From assembly GCF_004102745.1 (NCBI RefSeq), contig NZ_RLII01000005.1, forward strand, positions 1 to 64,000: 64,000 nt of DNA, read 5' to 3'. The position numbers were made by a program, and so were the translations under genes. The DNA comes from Acetivibrio mesophilus (lineage in GTDB: Bacteria > Bacillota > Clostridia > Acetivibrionales > Acetivibrionaceae). Below, in pieces: positions 7,602-16,761 of this stretch (the stretch's first letter is position 1; each line of letters begins with the position of its first letter). The notes below the pieces were generated by a model. It made no database searches. It saw only the letters and a program-made list of their open reading frames with translations, and was not told where the DNA came from.

Positions 7602-9407
7602 ATGGATATAAAGGAAATATATTCAAAGCGCAGAAATGAGTATGAAGATAATGCAGGCAAGCTTGAAAGGCGTTCGGGAATGTACAGTACATTGAGGCTT
7701 ATAACATTTGTAGTGGGTACATTTCTTACGGTTCTTGCTTTTATATATTTAAACAGCACCTATGGATTCATTTGTATGGGAGTCTTTCTTGCATTGTTTA
7801 TTTCTCTTGTTCTGAGGCATCAAAAAATAATTGATGAGGCTTCCAAATATCGTATTCTCGCTGAAATAAACAAAAGATGCATAGGGAGAATGGAAGGCAC
7901 ATGGACAGAGTTTGCGGATAAGGGAACGGAATATGCCAACCCTGAGCATATGTATGCCAATGACCTTGATGTGTTTGGACATAGTTCCCTTTTTCAATGG
8001 ATCAATACGACCAATACGTTTTTTGGCAGAGAGACCTTAAGGAGTTTGCTGGAGTCGCCTGAAAAGAAGGAGGAGCAAATAAGGAAAAGGCAGAATGCCA
8101 TAAAAGAGCTCTCTCAAAAAATTGACTTTTGCCAGAGTTTGCAGTGTGAGGGAATGAGTGCCCCAAAAGTCTCAAAAAAGCCGGATAGGCTGCTCGATTT
8201 CTCTGAGGACAGCGCAAAGCTTTTTCGACATAAGTTGGCAGAGCAATTGTTTTATATCCTTCCTGAGCTGACGATTATATTTACAATTATATGCTGGTTT
8301 GATTCTTCGGTTTCGCTATATATACCTCTTTTCCTTCTTGGTATGCAGGCTGTAATAAATGTTGTATGGCATGGCAGAGCAAGTAATATTCTAAGCCCTG
8401 TAAGCGGATACAGGAATGAGATAAAGGCATTTCAAAAAATGATTGAAGTGATTGAGAAGGAAGAGTTTAAGGATGAATACCTAAATGAACTAAAATCTCG
8501 GCTGTTTGACGGAAAAAGGCCGGCATCGCAGCAAATAAAGGACTTGGAGAAAATTGTAGATGCCGTTGACGCTGGAAAGGGCTACATAGTTGAGATTATT
8601 TTAAATCTTTTTTTGTTCTGGAATATTCACTGCGTGTTTGCTTTGGAAAAGTGGAAGAGAAAGTCCGGTAAATCAATAAGAAACTGGCTTCGAACTATAG
8701 GAGATTTTGAGGCTCTATCAAGCTTGGCTCTTGTTGCGCAGATGAATCCTGAATGGGCTTTCCCTGAGATATCTCACCAAGGGGTTTCCTTTAACGCCGT
8801 TGAAATGGGCCATCCATTGATAAATGAGAGTAAACGTGTGTGCAACAGCATCAATATGGATAATAAAATCTGTATAGTTACAGGGTCGAATATGTCCGGA
8901 AAAACCACCCTTTTGAGGACTACGGGAATTAATCTTTTGCTTGCTTATGCAGGAACTGCTGTATGTGCAAAAAAGATGACATGTTCATTAATGGATATAT
9001 GCACCTCAATGAGGATTACCGACGATTTGAGTGAGGGAATATCTACTTTTTATGCAGAACTTTTGAGAATTAAAATGATAGTAGAGCACTCGAGAAAAAA
9101 GAAGCCAATGATATTTCTTATTGACGAAGTATTCCGGGGAACTAATTCTTCCGATAGAATTACAGGTGCAAGAAATGTTTTATTGAATCTTGATAAGGAC
9201 TGGGTTGTCGGAATGATTTCAACCCACGATTTTGAGCTCTGTAGCTTGGAGAAGGGGCACGGTGGAAGGATTGTCAACTATCACTTTACAGAAACCTACA
9301 CCAACAACGAAATAAAATTTGACTATGTCTTAAGGCATGGACAGTGCAAAACCACCAATGCCAGATATTTAATGAAAATGGTCGGGATAGAGCTTTTGGA
9401 TGAGTAG
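7602..9407 (+). CDS. Membrane-associated MutS-family ATPase
   Basis: A 601-residue protein related to the ATPase (domain V) part of MutS, without the mismatch-recognition domain I. The C-terminal third holds Walker A (TGSNMSGKTTLLR), a Walker B (FLIDEVFRGTN) and the downstream STHD motif. The N-terminal part has hydrophobic pairs (about residues 35-75 and 215-255) likely to be membrane helices, which true MutS lacks. The start at 7602 follows GAGGAGG. It is not an obvious operon with either neighbour. These membrane MutS-like proteins are common in Firmicutes, but their role is not settled; mismatch repair should not be assumed. Confidence 0.85.
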   Translation: MDIKEIYSKRRNEYEDNAGKLERRSGMYSTLRLITFVVGTFLTVLAFIYLNSTYGFICMGVFLALFISLVLRHQKIIDEASKYRILAEINKRCIGRMEGTWTEFADKGTEYANPEHMYANDLDVFGHSSLFQWINTTNTFFGRETLRSLLESPEKKEEQIRKRQNAIKELSQKIDFCQSLQCEGMSAPKVSKKPDRLLDFSEDSAKLFRHKLAEQLFYILPELTIIFTIICWFDSSVSLYIPLFLLGMQAVINVVWHGRASNILSPVSGYRNEIKAFQKMIEVIEKEEFKDEYLNELKSRLFDGKRPASQQIKDLEKIVDAVDAGKGYIVEIILNLFLFWNIHCVFALEKWKRKSGKSIRNWLRTIGDFEALSSLALVAQMNPEWAFPEISHQGVSFNAVEMGHPLINESKRVCNSINMDNKICIVTGSNMSGKTTLLRTTGINLLLAYAGTAVCAKKMTCSLMDICTSMRITDDLSEGISTFYAELLRIKMIVEHSRKKKPMIFLIDEVFRGTNSSDRITGARNVLLNLDKDWVVGMISTHDFELCSLEKGHGGRIVNYHFTETYTNNEIKFDYVLRHGQCKTTNARYLMKMVGIELLDE

Positions 9408-9538
9408 GATTTTTTTGGGGAATAGAGCTCATGGGACTTTGTTTTGCCGTGGAAAATTGATGTTCTTGGTATTATGATATTTGTATATGCTTTATGGATT
9501 TAACGGCGAATATTGAAGTGAAGGGATAAAGAATAGTT

Positions 9539-10249
9539 ATGGCCGAAAAAGGGAAAAAGCTGTTGGAGGAAGATCTCTATAAGCCCGTTAAGGATTATCT
9601 TGTTGGGCTGGGGTATGATGTGAAAGGTGAGGTTCGCCATTGTGATGTTTCCGCTGTAAAGGGAGACATTTTTCTTGTTGTGGAAATGAAAACCACCTTA
9701 AATCTTGATGTCATCTTACAGGCAGTATTAAGGCAGAGAATAGCTGATATTGTATATATTGCGGTTCCAAAAAAAGGCAAAGCTTTGTTTACCCGGCGGT
9801 GGAAAAATATATGCCACCTGTTGAGGCGTTTAGAGCTTGGCCTGCTTTTGGTCTCCTTCCGGCAAGACAAGGCCTTTGTGGAAGAAGCGATAAGGCCTGA
9901 GCCTTTTAGCAGGGAAAAGAGCATAAATCTATCGTCTAGAAAAAGGAAGTTGGTTCTTGAAGAATTCTCAAAGCGACATGGGGATTATAACGTTGGTGGC
10001 TGCACTAGAAAAAAGCTAATTACCGTATACAGGGAGAAAGCTTTGCAGATTGCGGTTTTCCTTGAAGCCAACGGTCCTTTGAGTATCAAGCAATTAAAGG
10101 ATATGGGAGCAGACCCGGACAAGGCAGCAGCGATACTTCAGGATAATTATTATGCCTGGTTTGAAAGGGTGTCTCGGGGAGTGTATAGGCTCACCGACAG
10201 GGGGAGAGAAGAAATTGCTAACTATAGAAAAGATGGACTTATAGAATAG
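9539..10249 (+). CDS. DUF2161-family protein, PDDEXK nuclease-like
   Basis: A 236-residue soluble protein. The N-terminal half has a D-(X)n-EXK pattern (CDVSAVKGDIFLVVEMK) typical of the PDDEXK nuclease fold. The C-terminal part looks like a winged-helix segment (ANGPLSIKQLKDMGADPDKA, then WFERVSRGVYRLTDRG). This matches my memory of the DUF2161 family, sometimes annotated as a putative phosphodiesterase. No ribosome site is strong, with only GAAGGGA further upstream. The gene stands alone, with about 130 bases of unremarkable sequence before it. Nuclease activity is an inference from the motif. Confidence 0.72.
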   Translation: MAEKGKKLLEEDLYKPVKDYLVGLGYDVKGEVRHCDVSAVKGDIFLVVEMKTTLNLDVILQAVLRQRIADIVYIAVPKKGKALFTRRWKNICHLLRRLELGLLLVSFRQDKAFVEEAIRPEPFSREKSINLSSRKRKLVLEEFSKRHGDYNVGGCTRKKLITVYREKALQIAVFLEANGPLSIKQLKDMGADPDKAAAILQDNYYAWFERVSRGVYRLTDRGREEIANYRKDGLIE

Positions 10250-10351
10250 ATGCGATATATCATAAATATATATGTGAAATTGCTATTATCACCATAGCAT
10301 ACCTGTTAGGTGCATGGTATTTACATATGATGAGGGTTATATTCTACTTGG

Positions 10352-10380
10352 TTGACCCTAAAAAAACCGGATGCTATAAT
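10352..10380 (+). promoter_or_regulatory. Sigma-A promoter of the C11 peptidase gene
   Basis: TTGACC, 17 bases, TATAAT, ending 38 bases before the chosen start. An inverted repeat (AGGGTT...ACCCT) overlaps the -35 box and could be the end signal of the preceding gene or a control site. Confidence 0.75.
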
Positions 10381-10418
10381 TAAATAAATTATTTCTATTT
10401 TATGGGGTGCATTATTCA

Positions 10419-12827
10419 ATGAATGAAAATAACAGGCCTACGGGAAGGCAGAAACGTATAGGAACAGGTACCGGGAATGTGAACCGACGAGGCAGAGGTT
10501 TAAATACAGGACCTGTAGGTAAATCCGGAGGATATTCCGACAGGGCTAAAGGAGCCGGAGCAAATAGGAAAAGTGGCTCGGGCCGAAGCTATGGAAGCAG
10601 TGGTGGTTATGGGAGTTTTGGAGGGTATTCGTCCGGTGGACGAGGTAAGTCTTCCGGTTGCTCAAAATACTTAACTATATTGATATTTATTCTGGCAATT
10701 GGATTCTACATATACAATAATTTTGGAGGTGGATCCGGAAATTCGACTCCAGCCAACAATCTCCAGACAGGAATGTCATCGAGTTCCAATTACATTGACA
10801 AAGGTGAATATCCGGTTGTCACCACTGTATCGGAGCTTGCCCGTGAGAAAAGAACCGTCTTAAAAGGCAATGGCGAAGATACAGCAACTGTAATGGTATA
10901 CATGTGCGGCACCGACCTTGAGTCAAAATGGGGTATGGCTACCGCTGATTTGCAGGAAATGCTGAATGCTGAGATTTCCGATAATGTGAATATTATTGTG
11001 GAGACCGGCGGAACTTTAAAATGGCAAAATAAAACAATAAACAGTAAAACAAATCAACGCTATAAAGTGACAAAGAATGGGCTTAAGCTGATTGAAGATA
11101 ATCTGGGGAAAAAGTCGATGGTAGATCCGGACACCCTTTCGGACTTTATTAAGTATTGCAAGGCAAATTATCCGGCGGATCGCTATATGCTTATCCTGTG
11201 GGATCACGGCGGTGGTTCGATTAGCGGCTATGGCTATGATCAGCACTATCCCAATAATACAATGAAGCTTGATGAAATTGCCACTGCTCTTAAAAAGGGA
11301 GGATGTGTTTTTGACCTGATAGGTTTTGATGCTTGCCTTATGGCTACGCTTGAAACAGCCATAGTATTGGAACCTTATGCAGACTATATGATTGCTTCGG
11401 AAGAGGTTGAGCCGGGGATTGGGTGGTATTATACGGGGTGGATTACGTCTCTTTCCAAGAACACCTCAATTGAAACAATTGACCTTGGGAAAAAGCTGAT
11501 TGATGATTATGTAAAAGAAGTAAAAGTAAAAACACCTAGCAGTCAGGCCACACTATCGCTTATTGACTTGGCGGAGCTCAAGGGTACTATACCACCGTCC
11601 TTTTCAAAGTTTGCAAAGTCGATAGGCACCCTTGTCAATAAAAATGAATATAAGACGGTATCCAATGCGCGGGCCAATACAAAGGAGTTCGCAAAGTCAT
11701 CAAAGATAAATCAGATTGATCTTATTCACTTTGCTGACAACCTTGGTACGGACGAGGGCAAAGCCCTTGCGAAGGCATTGCGCGGCTGTATTAAATATAA
11801 CCGTACATCGAAGAACATAACAAATGCCTATGGTTTGTCAATATTCTTTCCCTATGGGAATCTTTCAAAGATGAACTCGATGCTTGATACCTATGAAGAG
11901 ATAGGCATGGACAAAGAGTACAGCAAATGTATAAAAAGTTTTGCAAGTGTGTCGGCCGGAGGGCAAATTGTATCAAGCGGAAGCAATAACATGCTTGATG
12001 TTTTGCTTGACAGTTTCCTGGATGGATACTCGAATTCCAACCAATCCACAGGTTCGGCGGCTCTGGAGCTTCTACTGGAGGAATTTTTGAAGTCCGGAAA
12101 TTACGGCAGGATTACAGGTGCGGAAGATAATTCTTTGGGATGGCTTGACATCGACCTTATGAGGTCATCCATAGAATATTACAATGACAATAGATTTGAT
12201 CCTGCAGCTCTTAAGATAACAAATAAGGATGGACAGAGGGTTCTGTCGCTGTCTGAAGAGCAATGGGGACTTGTCCAGCAGATGAAGCTGAATGTTTTCA
12301 TAGATGACGGTGAAGGATTTATTGACCTTGGTCTTGATAATGTTTACGAATTTGACGATGACGGGGACCTTATAATGGAATTCGACGGAACTTGGCTTGC
12401 GTTAAATGGTAATATTGTAAGCTACTATATGGTGAGTGATGACCGTAGCGGAGATACTTATTCAACCAAAGGGAGAATACCTGCGTTGTTAAACGGTCAG
12501 CTCGTTGATATTATTGTAGTGTTTGATAATGAAAATCCTTATGGCAAGGTACTGGGAGCTCAGATAAGATATGACACAAAGACTGAGACCGAGACTTTGG
12601 CAAAGGGACTAATAGATATTGCTGCCGGAGATAAAATTGACTTTCTTTGTGATTACTACACTTATGAAGGTGAATACATAGATACTTTTTTCCTTGGGGA
12701 GCAGTATACGGCAACCGGAAAGTGGGAAATAGAAAATTTGCACCTTGGGGATAGAGATTATAAGATGACTTACCGTATAACGGATATATACGACAATAAG
12801 TACTGGACACCGTCTATTACAAATTAG
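10419..12827 (+). CDS. Membrane-anchored clostripain-family (C11) cysteine peptidase
   Basis: An 802-residue protein with a Gly/Arg/Ser-rich cytoplasmic N-terminus (about 75 residues, with GGYGSFGGYSSGG-like runs), one membrane helix (YLTILIFILAIGFYIY) and a large extracellular part. The C11 catalytic pair is visible: His in LILWDHGGG and Cys in IGFDACLMATLE. Clostripain-type enzymes cleave after Arg or Lys and often self-process. The last 250 residues (after GSNNMLDVLL) are a separate domain I do not recognise. ATG 10419 follows GGGGTG at 9 bases; a GTG at 10407 is also in frame. A strong promoter lies just upstream, so the gene is probably transcribed alone or with rtcB, which starts 33 bases later. 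Confidence 0.88.
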   Translation: MNENNRPTGRQKRIGTGTGNVNRRGRGLNTGPVGKSGGYSDRAKGAGANRKSGSGRSYGSSGGYGSFGGYSSGGRGKSSGCSKYLTILIFILAIGFYIYNNFGGGSGNSTPANNLQTGMSSSSNYIDKGEYPVVTTVSELAREKRTVLKGNGEDTATVMVYMCGTDLESKWGMATADLQEMLNAEISDNVNIIVETGGTLKWQNKTINSKTNQRYKVTKNGLKLIEDNLGKKSMVDPDTLSDFIKYCKANYPADRYMLILWDHGGGSISGYGYDQHYPNNTMKLDEIATALKKGGCVFDLIGFDACLMATLETAIVLEPYADYMIASEEVEPGIGWYYTGWITSLSKNTSIETIDLGKKLIDDYVKEVKVKTPSSQATLSLIDLAELKGTIPPSFSKFAKSIGTLVNKNEYKTVSNARANTKEFAKSSKINQIDLIHFADNLGTDEGKALAKALRGCIKYNRTSKNITNAYGLSIFFPYGNLSKMNSMLDTYEEIGMDKEYSKCIKSFASVSAGGQIVSSGSNNMLDVLLDSFLDGYSNSNQSTGSAALELLLEEFLKSGNYGRITGAEDNSLGWLDIDLMRSSIEYYNDNRFDPAALKITNKDGQRVLSLSEEQWGLVQQMKLNVFIDDGEGFIDLGLDNVYEFDDDGDLIMEFDGTWLALNGNIVSYYMVSDDRSGDTYSTKGRIPALLNGQLVDIIVVFDNENPYGKVLGAQIRYDTKTETETLAKGLIDIAAGDKIDFLCDYYTYEGEYIDTFFLGEQYTATGKWEIENLHLGDRDYKMTYRITDIYDNKYWTPSITN

Positions 12828-12860
12828 CAATACTAAAAAAGCAGTAAATGTGGTGAGTTT

Positions 12861-14051
12861 ATGATAGAGATTAGAGGAAAATATAATACGGCAAAGGTTT
12901 TCACCGACAACGTTGAACAAGAGGCAATTGCCCAGATAATGGAGCTTTGCAACCAAGAGTTTGTCAAAGACAGTATAATAAGAATTATGCCTGACACCCA
13001 TGCGGGAGCAGGATGCACAATTGGCACAACTATGACAATTAATGATAAGATTGTTCCGAATCTGGTAGGTGTTGACATAGGGTGTGGGATGGAAACCATA
13101 AAGCTGAAAAATAAAAATATTGAATTAAGCAAGTTGGATAAAATTATTCATGAATATATTCCATCGGGTTTTGACATTCGCAAAAAAGAGCATCCATATG
13201 TCACAAATATTGATTTTGAAGGGCTGGCATGCAGAAAGAATGTAAATATAAACCGGGCAAAGCTGAGTGTTGGCACGCTAGGGGGAGGCAATCATTTTAT
13301 AGAGGTAAACAAAGACAACGAGGGAAACTTGTATCTTGTGGTGCATTCGGGTAGCAGACACCTTGGAAAGCAGGTTGCAGAATATTATCAGGACTTGGGC
13401 TACAGGGAACTTGTAAATAACAGTGAAGAGGTTAAAGCAATTATAGAAAGGCTGAAAGCTGAAGGACGCCAGAAAGAGATCGAAAAGGAAATAAAAAAGG
13501 TTAAGCCTCCTAAGATTAACAAGCAGCTTGCCTATGTCCAGGGTAAAAGCTATGAGGACTATCTTGCCGATATGAAATTGGTTCAGAAATTTGCGGTATT
13601 AAACCGTAAGGCAATTGTAGATGAGATTGTTAGACGTATGGATTTCAAAATTGAAGAGCAGTTTACCACTATTCATAATTATATTGATATGGATAGTATG
13701 ATACTCAGAAAAGGCGCGATTTCTGCACGACAAGGAGAGAAAGTGCTGATTCCGATTAATATGAGGGATGGAAGCCTTATATGTATCGGAAAGGGTAATA
13801 AGGATTGGAACTATTCTGCTCCCCATGGTGCGGGCAGATTGATGAGCAGATCTAAGGCGAAGGAAGTCATAACACTTAAAGAGTTTGAAGCGTCTATGGA
13901 AGGAATCTACTCAACAACGGTCAACAGATCTACCCTTGACGAATGTCCTATGGCCTACAAGCCAATGGAAGAAATTATTGAAAATATCCGGGATACTGTT
14001 GAAATCACAGATACTATTAAGCCAATATATAACTTTAAGGCTGCTGAATAG
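12861..14051 (+). CDS. rtcB: RtcB-family RNA ligase
   Basis: A 396-residue protein of the RtcB family, which joins 2',3'-cyclic-phosphate or 3'-phosphate RNA ends to 5'-OH ends using GTP and Mn2+. Visible family blocks are MPDTHAGAGCTIGTTM, GVDIGCGME (metal-binding Cys), GGGNHFIEV (metal and guanylate region) and VHSGSRHLG. Near the C-terminus, SAPHGAGRLMSR carries the His to which GMP is attached in the family. Length fits the bacterial family (about 400). No archease or RtcA gene is near. It lies 33 bases after the C11 peptidase gene. A strong RNA hairpin starts at its stop codon. Confidence 0.92.
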   Translation: MIEIRGKYNTAKVFTDNVEQEAIAQIMELCNQEFVKDSIIRIMPDTHAGAGCTIGTTMTINDKIVPNLVGVDIGCGMETIKLKNKNIELSKLDKIIHEYIPSGFDIRKKEHPYVTNIDFEGLACRKNVNINRAKLSVGTLGGGNHFIEVNKDNEGNLYLVVHSGSRHLGKQVAEYYQDLGYRELVNNSEEVKAIIERLKAEGRQKEIEKEIKKVKPPKINKQLAYVQGKSYEDYLADMKLVQKFAVLNRKAIVDEIVRRMDFKIEEQFTTIHNYIDMDSMILRKGAISARQGEKVLIPINMRDGSLICIGKGNKDWNYSAPHGAGRLMSRSKAKEVITLKEFEASMEGIYSTTVNRSTLDECPMAYKPMEEIIENIRDTVEITDTIKPIYNFKAAE

Positions 14052-14090
14052 TCGAGGCTTGCAGCTTCGGCTGCAACAGAAGGCTTCGAC
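14051..14090 (+). other. Strong RNA hairpin at the rtcB stop codon
   Basis: TTGCAGC-TTCG-GCTGCAA is a perfect 7-bp stem capped by a UUCG tetraloop, enclosed by GTCGA...TCGAC arms. No T-run follows, so it is not a standard terminator. It could stabilise the 3' end of the mRNA. Confidence 0.6.
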
Positions 14091-14155
14091 ATGAAGAACA
14101 GCATAGGAATGCTTTTGGGTTTAATAGGAAGATTACTGAAAAATAGTATTTCTAA

Positions 14156-14184
14156 TGTACAAATATGAAAAAATCCTATATAAT
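14156..14184 (+). promoter_or_regulatory. Sigma-A promoter of the transglutaminase-like/MoxR/DUF58 operon
   Basis: TGTACA, 17 bases, TATAAT, 27 bases before the chosen start codon. The -35 box matches the consensus at 4 of 6 positions. Confidence 0.6.
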
Positions 14185-14211
14185 ATATAACTGTATATGG
14201 AGAGAATAAAT

Positions 14212-16743
14212 GTGAATAATAGAAAAAACTTAATAAACTTAGCGGTGTTTCTTTTTATTGCTTTGTTATCGATGCTTCTTATCATGGCCGCCATAAATAT
14301 GCTGGATTTGCCGGGTCTTAATTCTTTCGGGGGTGAAAATAATAATAACAGATCTTCGCAAAATGATAGAAGAGACAACAAACGTGATAACGAAAGGAAT
14401 AAAGGAAACAGTTCGGACAGAAATAACAGTGAATATGACTGGAAAGAAAGGGCACAAAAGAGGCGTGATGAAGGAAGAGGCTACATAGACCCGGAATATG
14501 CGTATGGTCAAGAGCCTGAAAGCATGGTTCCGAGACAAGGTGGAGGCTATGGAGGCTATGGAGGAATTGCGCCTGAACAAATGCCCAATATTGATATATC
14601 CGGAAATGAAGCTTTGCCCGACATGCCTTTTGGAATGGGTGGAAATTCAATAGTTTTTGGAGATGGCAAGAATCCCCACATACCTGCGTTTGAGGTTTTG
14701 GGTGTTCCCAATTATCCTTTCATGAAGGTTATGGTTATGGAAAACTACCAGCAAAATCATTGGATCATGGCAAATGAAGACCCGGAGGAGAAGTTTTTAT
14801 TTGGTGTGAAAATGAATAGGGAGTTCTCCGAAAATTCTGTCAAGGTAAAGCCTGTGGAGCCTTCAAAAGGTTATATCCCTGTACTGTCAGGCAGTATTGA
14901 AATGAAATATGATTTTAGCCTTTTGGAGTATAAAGAGTCAGGGACTTTTTACTCTGAGGAGCTTGTCGAGAATTTTTATGAAATGGAGTACGAGACTCCT
15001 CCGACAGAAACGAAGCTCATGAATGCCAAAACTGACGGCGATTATACCTATGATGTTTATATACCTAAAGCAGTTGAATTAATAGTCGACGAAGTAATTG
15101 AAAATTGCAACAGTGATTATGAAGCAATAAAATTTGTTGAAGAATTCCTTTTAGAAAACTACATTTATGATAATAGTGTTGTGAATAATTACGGAAATAA
15201 GGAAGGGATTAGTTCTTTTCTTTGGGGAGAAGACAGAGTTGGAAACTACCTTGACTTTGTGTCTGCATACACCATTATTTTGAGGGCTGCGGGTATACCG
15301 TGCAGACTTGCATTGGGCTACAAGCTTATGCCTAATGTTTCGTATCAGGTGGTGTATGCCGATCAAGTTTATGTTTATCCCGAGATAAAGTTTGAGGATT
15401 ATGGATGGGTTCCGATGGATGTTTTCTCTTACGATGTTTTTTACTATCCGCCGGAGGAAACGGTAACTGAGATTACCTTTGCCGATAATACTGCAAGGAG
15501 AGGAAATAGTATTACGGTGAAGGGAACTGTTACGGATTCTGTTGGCAATCCCCTTGATGATATGACGGTTCTTATCTATCTTAAGAAAGATAAAGAAGAG
15601 CCATGTCTATCTTACGCAAAAAGCAAAGTAACAATGGGCAATTTTGAATCTGTTTTCAATATAACTGGGGATACAAATGCAGGAAAATATCAAGTTGTGG
15701 CAGATCTACTGGAAAATGATATCTACAGGACGTCTTCAAGTGATCCAGAGTTGAAGATTGTTACTGATACTTTTCTTGAATTAAATTCTCCCAATAATAT
15801 TTTTGGTAATAAATTCAATTTTACAGGAAGAATTCTTGACGATTTTTCCTTCGAAGGAGTTAAAGGACTTGATGTCAATGTATCCTTCCATTACTTGGAT
15901 ATAGCCGATACGGCTGTATCAGGAGAGGACGGAGAATTCTCTAAGGAGATTGAAATTGATGTTCCTGAAGACTATCGTTATTATCAAAACTTTTTTTTTG
16001 CGGGCAGATATTTTTTGCTTTACGATGCTGAATTTACAGGAACTGATATCTATTCTCCCTATTATACATTGGGGGGAGTATATGTATGGGATATATACTG
16101 GATAAATGTATTGATTACGGTTTTACTTTTGTCCGGTATAATTTTCTGCATCATAATTGTATTGAGAAAAAAAGGAATGTTTAAGAGAGAGAAGGAAGAG
16201 TTGCCAATCTTGGCAGCCGATGGCCCAGGGGTCGTTATGACAACTGATGTCAGTCCTCAATTGATAAAGAAAAAGGGTGGCAACTGTTATATAGAGTTTC
16301 CCCAGATAGGGGAAGGTTTGCCCGATGTGTGGGGAGTTGATGACAGTTTAGCTATCGTTTTTCACCACAGTGAAGGCAACAGAGGAGAGCTTAAGGGTGT
16401 ATTCCATAAAAAAGGGGAATACAGAATTAAGATATCTAGGGATGATGATATATCAGGAGAAAGAAACATACGGATAGTTGACTACAGAGAAGAGATAATT
16501 GCAATTGGAAAGAGCTATTTAAAAGAAATGTCCGAAAGGATTTTAGGCATTACGGACGTTATGACCCTAAGAGAGATACTTGATATAGTAAAGCCGAAGA
16601 CAACTACTGAAAGGCATTGGGTTTTGGAGAACGCTTTCTCGGTGTTTGAAAAGGCTGTATATAGTGATGAAGATATAGTAAGAAACGATTATGAGAGGTT
16701 CTATGTTTTTATTAAAGAGCTAAAGCAAAACAATTCGATTTAA
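14212..16743 (+). CDS. Transglutaminase-like membrane protein, catalytic residues degenerate
   Basis: An 843-residue membrane protein heading the MoxR/DUF58 operon. It has an N-terminal helix (LINLAVFLFIALLSMLLIMAA), a long low-complexity charged and Gly-rich stretch, a transglutaminase-like core (around 15100-15420), Ig-like repeats, a second helix near 16090-16170 and a cytoplasmic tail. In the core, the position of the nucleophilic Cys (GxC...F) is Tyr (GNYLDF, codon 15247-15249) and the expected His position is also Tyr (15370-15372), while the Asp of GWVPMD remains. The enzyme should therefore be inactive and may bind peptide or glycan. GTG 14212 has GGAGAG 7 bases upstream; an ATG at 14197 is in frame but overlaps that site. 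Confidence 0.8.
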   Translation: MNNRKNLINLAVFLFIALLSMLLIMAAINMLDLPGLNSFGGENNNNRSSQNDRRDNKRDNERNKGNSSDRNNSEYDWKERAQKRRDEGRGYIDPEYAYGQEPESMVPRQGGGYGGYGGIAPEQMPNIDISGNEALPDMPFGMGGNSIVFGDGKNPHIPAFEVLGVPNYPFMKVMVMENYQQNHWIMANEDPEEKFLFGVKMNREFSENSVKVKPVEPSKGYIPVLSGSIEMKYDFSLLEYKESGTFYSEELVENFYEMEYETPPTETKLMNAKTDGDYTYDVYIPKAVELIVDEVIENCNSDYEAIKFVEEFLLENYIYDNSVVNNYGNKEGISSFLWGEDRVGNYLDFVSAYTIILRAAGIPCRLALGYKLMPNVSYQVVYADQVYVYPEIKFEDYGWVPMDVFSYDVFYYPPEETVTEITFADNTARRGNSITVKGTVTDSVGNPLDDMTVLIYLKKDKEEPCLSYAKSKVTMGNFESVFNITGDTNAGKYQVVADLLENDIYRTSSSDPELKIVTDTFLELNSPNNIFGNKFNFTGRILDDFSFEGVKGLDVNVSFHYLDIADTAVSGEDGEFSKEIEIDVPEDYRYYQNFFFAGRYFLLYDAEFTGTDIYSPYYTLGGVYVWDIYWINVLITVLLLSGIIFCIIIVLRKKGMFKREKEELPILAADGPGVVMTTDVSPQLIKKKGGNCYIEFPQIGEGLPDVWGVDDSLAIVFHHSEGNRGELKGVFHKKGEYRIKISRDDDISGERNIRIVDYREEIIAIGKSYLKEMSERILGITDVMTLREILDIVKPKTTTERHWVLENAFSVFEKAVYSDEDIVRNDYERFYVFIKELKQNNSI

Positions 16744-16761
16744 GTTTTTTGGAGGAATTGA

